This document shows positions 6,552 to 11,802 of a stretch of 11,802 nucleotides of DNA, in pieces. The stretch spans positions 1 through 11,802 of the forward strand of contig NZIT01000028.1 of NCBI GenBank assembly GCA_002691725.1, in the 5' to 3' direction. A model generated the notes under the pieces. That model saw only the letters and a list, made by a program, of their open reading frames with translations, was not told where the DNA came from and made no database searches. Each line of letters begins with the position of its first letter. The first letter of the stretch is position 1. The position numbers and the translations under genes were made by a program. The DNA is from SAR116 cluster bacterium. Lineage in GTDB: Bacteria; Pseudomonadota; Alphaproteobacteria; Puniceispirillales; UBA1172.

Positions 6552-7829
6552 TTATGAGGCGTCTTGAACTAGAGCTTCATCATCTGTGTCTTCATCGTCA
6601 CGGCCATCCCATTCGGCTTCGGGTAACAGGGTTGAGGCAACACTGGTTCCGCGCACCGCCACAAATGGCCCCTGAGCTTCCACTGGCATAGATGGGCGCG
6701 CCGACATCCGATAGAACACAAAGCCAATCATTGCCGCATGCATAATGATCTGGACACCAAAGAATGCGCTTACCCCAACTAAATAGATCGCATAGCCTAG
6801 CATAGGCGGGCCAAAAATAGCCCCAAGGCCATTGATCATGACCAGCTTTGCGCTGGTGCTGACAACCTGACGCGGCGATAGATAGTCATTGGCATGGGCG
6901 ATATAAAGCGAATAAAGCGGCATGCTTACACCGCTATATAATGCCATCATCAGCCCTAGCCACAGGAAACTAATTGTGCTGGTAAAAAAGCTGGCAAGCA
7001 AGAACCCTAATGACAGGATATGCGCGATTAAGATCACGGTTCGGCGGTCAATCAGATCAGATAATTTGCCGATCGGGTATTGCAGGATCATTGCGCCGGC
7101 ACCGATTGCCACCATGAAATATGAAACCTGAATAAACGACATGCCAAGTTTTGAGGCAAAGACCGCGCCCATACCAAATACAATAGCGGCATTAAATCCA
7201 GTGATGCCCATGCCCACAACGCTGAGCGGTGAGTTATGATAGACGCGGCGGAATGAGGCTTGTTCAGGTGCCTCAAAATCTGGTGAACGTGCCGCTGTCA
7301 GCATGATAGGAATGGCGGCAAAAGACACTATAATTGATACTGCCAAAAACATATCATAGCCAGTCTCACTGCCGAAAGTCAGCATTGACTGTCCAATGAT
7401 CATGCCAAACATCTGTACCATCATATAGACAGATAACAAACCGCCACGGGTTGAGTTAGTGGCTTTATCATTTATCCAGCTTTCCGATACGATATACATG
7501 CCAACATAAGCAAAGCCAGTCATGAAGCGCATAAGCATCCATATCGAGGCATTTTCAACAATCGGATGCACCAGAATAGAGGCTGATGCCAGCGCTGCCA
7601 TGACCCCAAAAACGCGGATATGGCCAACCCGACTAACCAGCTTTGGTATAATGAAAGAGCCGCTGAAATAGCCAATAAAATATCCACCCATGACAAGCCC
7701 TGTCATGACATCGCCAAATTGAAGCTGCTCTGCTCTGACACCTAGCAAGACGCCTTGCAGGCCGTTACCAACCATAAAAAGCAGGATGCCGAAAAAAAGT
7801 GTCCAAGATGAAATAAGTGCTGATTTCAT
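6552..7829 (-). CDS. MFS transporter, YcaD-like
   Basis: This is a 425-residue major facilitator superfamily protein with about 12 hydrophobic segments, placed in the inner membrane. The loop between helices 2 and 3 (GSFIIPKLVSRVGHIRVF, 57-74) is a variant of MFS motif A. ESWINDKATNSTRG (116-129) resembles the 'ESWLN...RG' signature of the YcaD-like subgroup. The substrate is unknown. After the last helix there is an acidic cytoplasmic tail of about 29 residues (397-425) with around eleven Asp/Glu, an uncommon addition whose role cannot be inferred. The ATG at 7829 has a weak GGGA about 8 bases upstream. It lies downstream of glnE on the same strand, 123 bases away, so it may have its own promoter. 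The 3' end converges on DUF1489. Confidence 0.93.
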   Translation of the reverse strand: MKSALISSWTLFFGILLFMVGNGLQGVLLGVRAEQLQFGDVMTGLVMGGYFIGYFSGSFIIPKLVSRVGHIRVFGVMAALASASILVHPIVENASIWMLMRFMTGFAYVGMYIVSESWINDKATNSTRGGLLSVYMMVQMFGMIIGQSMLTFGSETGYDMFLAVSIIVSFAAIPIMLTAARSPDFEAPEQASFRRVYHNSPLSVVGMGITGFNAAIVFGMGAVFASKLGMSFIQVSYFMVAIGAGAMILQYPIGKLSDLIDRRTVILIAHILSLGFLLASFFTSTISFLWLGLMMALYSGVSMPLYSLYIAHANDYLSPRQVVSTSAKLVMINGLGAIFGPPMLGYAIYLVGVSAFFGVQIIMHAAMIGFVFYRMSARPSMPVEAQGPFVAVRGTSVASTLLPEAEWDGRDDEDTDDEALVQDAS

Positions 7830-7952
7830 CGACTGTTCCCATCGTTAACTATCGCAACAGGAATCAGGTGCGATTAATTGATCATTACGTCTTTTTTTAT
7901 CATTTTGCAAAAGGAATTTTCATGCCTTTAGAATGAACGGTGATCTAGCAAT
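7830..7952. other. Intergenic gap between glnE and the MFS gene
   Basis: This AT-rich 123-base gap holds an A/T run near 7890-7900 (a T tract on the plus strand). I found no convincing stem-loop terminator for glnE. A TTGCAA on the minus strand (7909-7904) could be a -35 element, but no good -10 sits at the right distance. No small gene is recognisable. Confidence 0.5.
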
Positions 7953-10844
7953 TTAATGACTTAAATTTAAGTACTTAGCTGTGATAGCAAGAATAGTCTC
8001 AGTATGGATTTTGACCATGCTATCCATCTTAGCAATCGTCTTTATTGAAAACCGTTCGGTAATGGGTTGCGGCAACCATGCATCAGGGTTTTGATCATGC
8101 AGACTAATCAAGACAAGCTGCATAATCTGATTGAGATTAAGCAAAACACTAATGGATGTTTTAAGGGCTTTTTCATCTTTGGCCGTGATGATACGGCGTT
8201 TAGCCAGATCAGTGATAGCATCACTTGCTCTGCCATAGCGGCGACCATCTGATCGAGGTGTGATCAACTGCATGACCTGAGCAAAAAAATCAATATCAAT
8301 CAAGCCGCCGGGGATAAGCCGCAAATCATGGGCCGAACGTGGCGGGTGATAGGTGGTGATGCGTTGACGCATTTCATGCGCATCCCGGATGACTTTATCA
8401 TTATCACGCGGCATCTGAAACAGGGTTTTGAGGCAGGTTTCAAAATTATGGGTAAGGTTTTCGTGATTAAATCCAGTGATAATGCGCGCCCGCACCAATG
8501 CCATATGCTCCCATGTCCACGCCTGTTCTTGCTGATAATTGGCAAAGCGGTCAAAGGCGACCGTAACAGGCCCGGATTTGCCGCTAGGCCGAAGCCGCAT
8601 ATCGACTTCATAGGCTCGCCCTTCTGCGGTTTGAGCAGTCAAAACATTGATTAGTTCCTGACCAATGCGGATAAAATAATAATTCGCATGGATAGGATGA
8701 TCACCATTGGTCATGATCGGCGTTTCAGAATCCGATGGGCTATGGTGGATAAATACTAAATCCAGATCAGATGAGGATGTCATCTCACGGGTGCCTAACC
8801 GTCCCATCGCCATAATGGCAAGACTTCCAGTCTCTATTGTTCCATAGCGGGCATCAATATGATCTTTGGCTATTGGCAAGGCCGCTATGATTGCGGCTTC
8901 TGCAATATGTGACAGGATTGTTGCCATCTCAAACGGCTCAACTATGCCTGAAATGAGATGCGCATGGCTCCGGAAATGCCAGTGGCGTAAGGTGATACGC
9001 AACTGGTTCAATTTATCCTCATATGATCGGCTAGCCGCCATGCAACTGGACAAGACGTCCACCATGCTATCAATATTGAGGTCAATCGGATGCCAAAACT
9101 CCTCATACAGCAAATCATCAATTAAGGCAGAATGCGTGGCCAGGTTTTCTGCCATCCGTGGTGATGCTATGAGCAAATTGGCAATGACCTTGGTTATATT
9201 TGGATTACTTTCAAGAAGGGAGAAAAATTGCACTCCAATAGGCAGGTTTTCAACCAATCTGGCAAAAGCATGAAAGGCTTTATCTGGATGCTCAGCTTTA
9301 CCAATCTGAGTCAGAATTTCTGGCAAAAGACGACCCAGAATAGCTTTTGAACGGCTAGTTTGCGTGGCTGGAATATCGCCTGCCATCCAGCGTCGGCAGG
9401 TGCTGGTAATGCTATCTATCTCAATAAAGCCAAGATCGGATAATGTATTGGTGACGGCATTGCTGTCATCATCCTGATCGAGCAGCAAAAACAGTGATAT
9501 TGGATGCGTGCGGTCAGCATCCGGGGGTTTAGCACCTAGTTTCTTTGCGATTGTTTCAGTATGACTAATCACACTATCGGTTAAGGCATGAACGGCCTGC
9601 CGAAAAGTCGCAATATCTTGATATCCGCAAAATTGTGCCAGATCAGATAACGCCTCATTATGACGAGGAAACTGATGGCTATGGGCATCATTGATCATCT
9701 GAATACGGTGTTCTAAGCGGCGCAACTGATAATAATGGTCACTTAATATTTTGGCTGAGGCGGTGTTAATCCAGTTACTTTTACCGAGGGCAGTTAAGGC
9801 TTCTATGGTTGAACTCTGGCGTAATTCAGGCTCTCTGCCACCAGCGATAATTTGCTGAACATGAACCGCGAATTCAATCGAACGGATACCGCCATTACCT
9901 TTTTTAATATTAAACCCAAATAAGTCTTGTTGCTTTGGCTCACGCTGAAGCATCATTTTCATTTCATCAATAACCGTATAATCCAGATATCGGCGCCAGA
10001 TAAAAAGATCAATTTCAGACAAAAACTGCTCTGCCAATGGAATTGATCCTGCGAAAGGACGCGCTCTGATGAAGGCCACTCGCTCCCATGTCCGCGCTAT
10101 GGACTCATAGTAGCTAATGGCATTATCTAACTTGATGGCGACAGGGGTAACACTGGGGTTTGGGCGCAGCCGATAATCAACACGCCAGCCTATACCATCG
10201 GCGGTTGGCTGGCTCATAATAGTGGCAAATTGACGAGCTAAATCAATATATACACGGCCGCTTTCCACATCATTCTCGGCGCATGCATAAAGAATAATCA
10301 AATCAATATCAGATGAAAAGTTAAGCTCACTTGAGCCAAGTTTGCCCATGGCAATAATCGACCACGATGCGGCTGGCTCAAGGCGCTTCATCTGGCGGGC
10401 TCGCGTCTCTAGCCAATGGGCTAATGTTGTGCTGGCTAAATCCGCTGCCGCGCTTAGCCAAGCCATTTGCCGGGCCACGCTGGCACGGTCAAGCAAGTCA
10501 AGAACAGTAACCACAACATTGATCTTCTGCCTAAACAGACGAATAGCTCTCATCGCGTGATCATTGGTTGTAGCGCTATCAAAATCGTCACTTAATTGAG
10601 CATTAATCTCACCAATGATTGTCGTCACATTGGCGAGATTATTGTGATCATCAGCAATGATTGGCGGAAGTAGCGTCAGGTGATTTCGATAAAGCTTGTC
10701 AAGATAAGGTGCCAGATGCATTGCCGATGCCAGAATACGGGCAGCATCTGGATCAATATGTTGGGTAAGCAAAGCCAAGCATTCGGTTTCATGCTGGCTG
10801 GTGTTAGCCTTAGTTATTGGGGATGAAGCAATACAGTTATCCAT
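7953..10844 (-). CDS. glnE: Bifunctional glutamine synthetase adenylyltransferase / adenylyl-removing enzyme
   Basis: GlnE attaches AMP to, or removes it from, the regulatory tyrosine of glutamine synthetase under the direction of PII, matching ammonium assimilation to nitrogen supply. The 963-residue protein is close to the E. coli length (about 946) and has the duplicated architecture. The N-terminal nucleotidyltransferase (deadenylylating half) has GKLGSSELNFSSDIDL (167-182, metal-binding Asp179 and Asp181), DYRLRPN (223-229) and GNGGIRSIEF (316-325). The C-terminal adenylylating half has GRLGTREMTSSSDLDL (681-696, Asp693 and Asp695), DMRLRPSG (748-755) and PGGLIDIDFFAQ (845-856). Both active sites look intact. 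The ATG at 10844 starts 8 bases after the stop of the MATE gene, with no clear Shine-Dalgarno, so expression is probably coupled to it. No glnB, glnD or glnA gene is in the window. Confidence 0.97.
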   Translation of the reverse strand: MDNCIASSPITKANTSQHETECLALLTQHIDPDAARILASAMHLAPYLDKLYRNHLTLLPPIIADDHNNLANVTTIIGEINAQLSDDFDSATTNDHAMRAIRLFRQKINVVVTVLDLLDRASVARQMAWLSAAADLASTTLAHWLETRARQMKRLEPAASWSIIAMGKLGSSELNFSSDIDLIILYACAENDVESGRVYIDLARQFATIMSQPTADGIGWRVDYRLRPNPSVTPVAIKLDNAISYYESIARTWERVAFIRARPFAGSIPLAEQFLSEIDLFIWRRYLDYTVIDEMKMMLQREPKQQDLFGFNIKKGNGGIRSIEFAVHVQQIIAGGREPELRQSSTIEALTALGKSNWINTASAKILSDHYYQLRRLEHRIQMINDAHSHQFPRHNEALSDLAQFCGYQDIATFRQAVHALTDSVISHTETIAKKLGAKPPDADRTHPISLFLLLDQDDDSNAVTNTLSDLGFIEIDSITSTCRRWMAGDIPATQTSRSKAILGRLLPEILTQIGKAEHPDKAFHAFARLVENLPIGVQFFSLLESNPNITKVIANLLIASPRMAENLATHSALIDDLLYEEFWHPIDLNIDSMVDVLSSCMAASRSYEDKLNQLRITLRHWHFRSHAHLISGIVEPFEMATILSHIAEAAIIAALPIAKDHIDARYGTIETGSLAIMAMGRLGTREMTSSSDLDLVFIHHSPSDSETPIMTNGDHPIHANYYFIRIGQELINVLTAQTAEGRAYEVDMRLRPSGKSGPVTVAFDRFANYQQEQAWTWEHMALVRARIITGFNHENLTHNFETCLKTLFQMPRDNDKVIRDAHEMRQRITTYHPPRSAHDLRLIPGGLIDIDFFAQVMQLITPRSDGRRYGRASDAITDLAKRRIITAKDEKALKTSISVLLNLNQIMQLVLISLHDQNPDAWLPQPITERFSIKTIAKMDSMVKIHTETILAITAKYLNLSH

Positions 10845-10852
10845 AACTTAAT

Positions 10853-11802
10853 TTACACTAGTTTAAATCGTCCTTCATGTATTAATTGTTGTCTCGTCAT
10901 CCAGCATCGCATCCCCAGGGTTAGTGTTGCCGCTATTAATCCTATGGTTATCCCTATCCATATGCCAATGGGGCCATATTCAAAAGGTGTTGATAAGATA
11001 TAGCCAGAGCTTACGCCGACACCCCAATAGCAGAAAATTGAAATAATGGCAGGCATGCGTGTATCGCTTATGCCGCGGAGAGCAGAAATAAAGACAGATT
11101 GCAAGCCATCAAATAATTGAAAAATGGCGGCGATAATCATCATCGGAACAGCAAAGGACATAACGGCGTCAAATAACTGATCATCGGAATTAAGAAAAAC
11201 CTGAATAATTTCCACTCTGAATATGTAGATAAAGACAGATAATATCAATGTGATAATCATTACCATTAGCGTTGACATGATGCCTGCTCGAATGGCTTCG
11301 TTAGGTTTATTGGCGCCAGCGGCATGGCCTATTCGGATCGTTGTTGCCAGAGAAATAGCAAGCGGCACCATATAGGTGACAGCGGCAATCTGATTGCTGA
11401 TGCCCGATGCGGCGACGGCGGCAATACCGAATATCCCCATATAAATACCGCCAACAATAAACATGCCGGTTTCTGCCAGCAAGGTAAGGCCAATCGGAAA
11501 CCCAACAATTAACAGGCGTTTCATGATAACTGGATTAAAGCTTAATAAGCGTCCGAATGGGCGCGTCCGTCCGATCTTTTTGTTCGTCACCATATAAATG
11601 GCGAGCAGGATGACCATAATCATAAATGTGATAGATGTGCTTAGCCCTATGCCGGCTAGTTCCATGGCTGGCAGACCGAACCATCCTTGCGAGAACACAT
11701 GATTCAAAAAGATATTAATGATCACGCCAATGATAATGACAATGACGGGAGGGATTGCCTTTTGATAGGCTGAAATATAATTTCGTAAGACAAAAAAGAT
11801 AA
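10853..11802 (-). CDS. MATE family efflux transporter (partial, N-terminus beyond the right edge)
   Basis: The frame is open from the stop at 10853 to the right edge of the window, giving 316 codons of a protein family that is usually about 450 residues. The GTG at 11725 is not the start: the frame continues upstream with LRNYISAYQKAIPPV, a typical MATE stretch near the middle of the N-terminal half. Downstream, GISNQIAAVTYMVPLAISLATTIRIGHAAGA resembles the conserved 'HQI...FMVPLG-S-A-RVG-A-GA' segment of the C-terminal half. The remainder is a series of hydrophobic helices with a short basic end. MATE proteins export cationic drugs or metabolites using a Na+ or H+ gradient; the substrate here is unknown. 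It is immediately upstream of glnE (8-base gap), so glnE is probably read through from its promoter outside the window. Confidence 0.93.
   Translation of the reverse strand, partial: IFFVLRNYISAYQKAIPPVIVIIIGVIINIFLNHVFSQGWFGLPAMELAGIGLSTSITFMIMVILLAIYMVTNKKIGRTRPFGRLLSFNPVIMKRLLIVGFPIGLTLLAETGMFIVGGIYMGIFGIAAVAASGISNQIAAVTYMVPLAISLATTIRIGHAAGANKPNEAIRAGIMSTLMVMIITLILSVFIYIFRVEIIQVFLNSDDQLFDAVMSFAVPMMIIAAIFQLFDGLQSVFISALRGISDTRMPAIISIFCYWGVGVSSGYILSTPFEYGPIGIWIGITIGLIAATLTLGMRCWMTRQQLIHEGRFKLV

Noticed and set aside
8866..9273. Plus-strand open frame of 135 codons inside glnE
   Set aside because: It lies opposite a strongly conserved part of glnE, has no recognisable domain and no sensible context; it is a shadow frame.
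10853..11725. A complete short transporter starting at the GTG at 11725
   Set aside because: The frame stays open to the window edge with typical MATE sequence, so the gene is truncated by the window, not short.

Overview
The window looks like a stretch of chromosome from a free-living alphaproteobacterium of moderate G+C. The clues are a DUF1489 protein, a family known mainly from alphaproteobacteria; a full-length bifunctional GlnE; an alphaproteobacterial-style cobU-cobT-cobS order; and a non-pyrrolysine MttB-family methyltransferase of the kind common in marine alphaproteobacteria. A SAR116-like marine lineage is my best guess, but this is inference from gene content only. I see no rRNA, tRNA, CRISPR array, insertion sequence or prophage gene. 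Almost all of the window is protein-coding, and no gene-free stretch exceeds about 160 bases.

Region 1 (1-2770, minus strand) is a compact cobalamin nucleotide-loop operon read right to left: cobU (kinase/guanylyltransferase), cobT (DMB phosphoribosyltransferase), cobS (cobalamin synthase) and a CobC-like histidine phosphatase. The genes are 11 bases apart or overlap. The phosphatase frame is cut by an amber codon exactly where the family usually has tryptophan, and the same frame continues with recognisable family sequence to the window edge. It is therefore annotated as a pseudogene, or a sequencing error.

Region 2 (2771-6527, plus strand) starts with a 156-base divergent intergenic region. 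It then holds an MttB/MtgB-like corrinoid-dependent methyltransferase, an MgtE magnesium channel with its CBS domains, and a DUF1489 gene 6 bases after mgtE. The methyltransferase family uses a cobalamin cofactor, so its divergent pairing with cobalamin assembly genes makes metabolic sense.

Region 3 (6552-11802, minus strand) reads right to left: a MATE efflux transporter open at the right edge, glnE (control of glutamine synthetase by adenylylation) 8 bases behind it, and, after a 123-base gap, a YcaD-like MFS transporter. The MFS gene converges on the DUF1489 gene with only 24 bases between the stop codons.

Overall this is mostly ordinary housekeeping and cofactor metabolism. The points most worth a second look are the amber-interrupted phosphatase, the methyltransferase/B12 pairing with a repeat-expanded Arg/Gly/Ser N-terminus, and a possible leaderless start for the DUF1489 gene. 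I found no convincing evidence of an undescribed multi-gene system.
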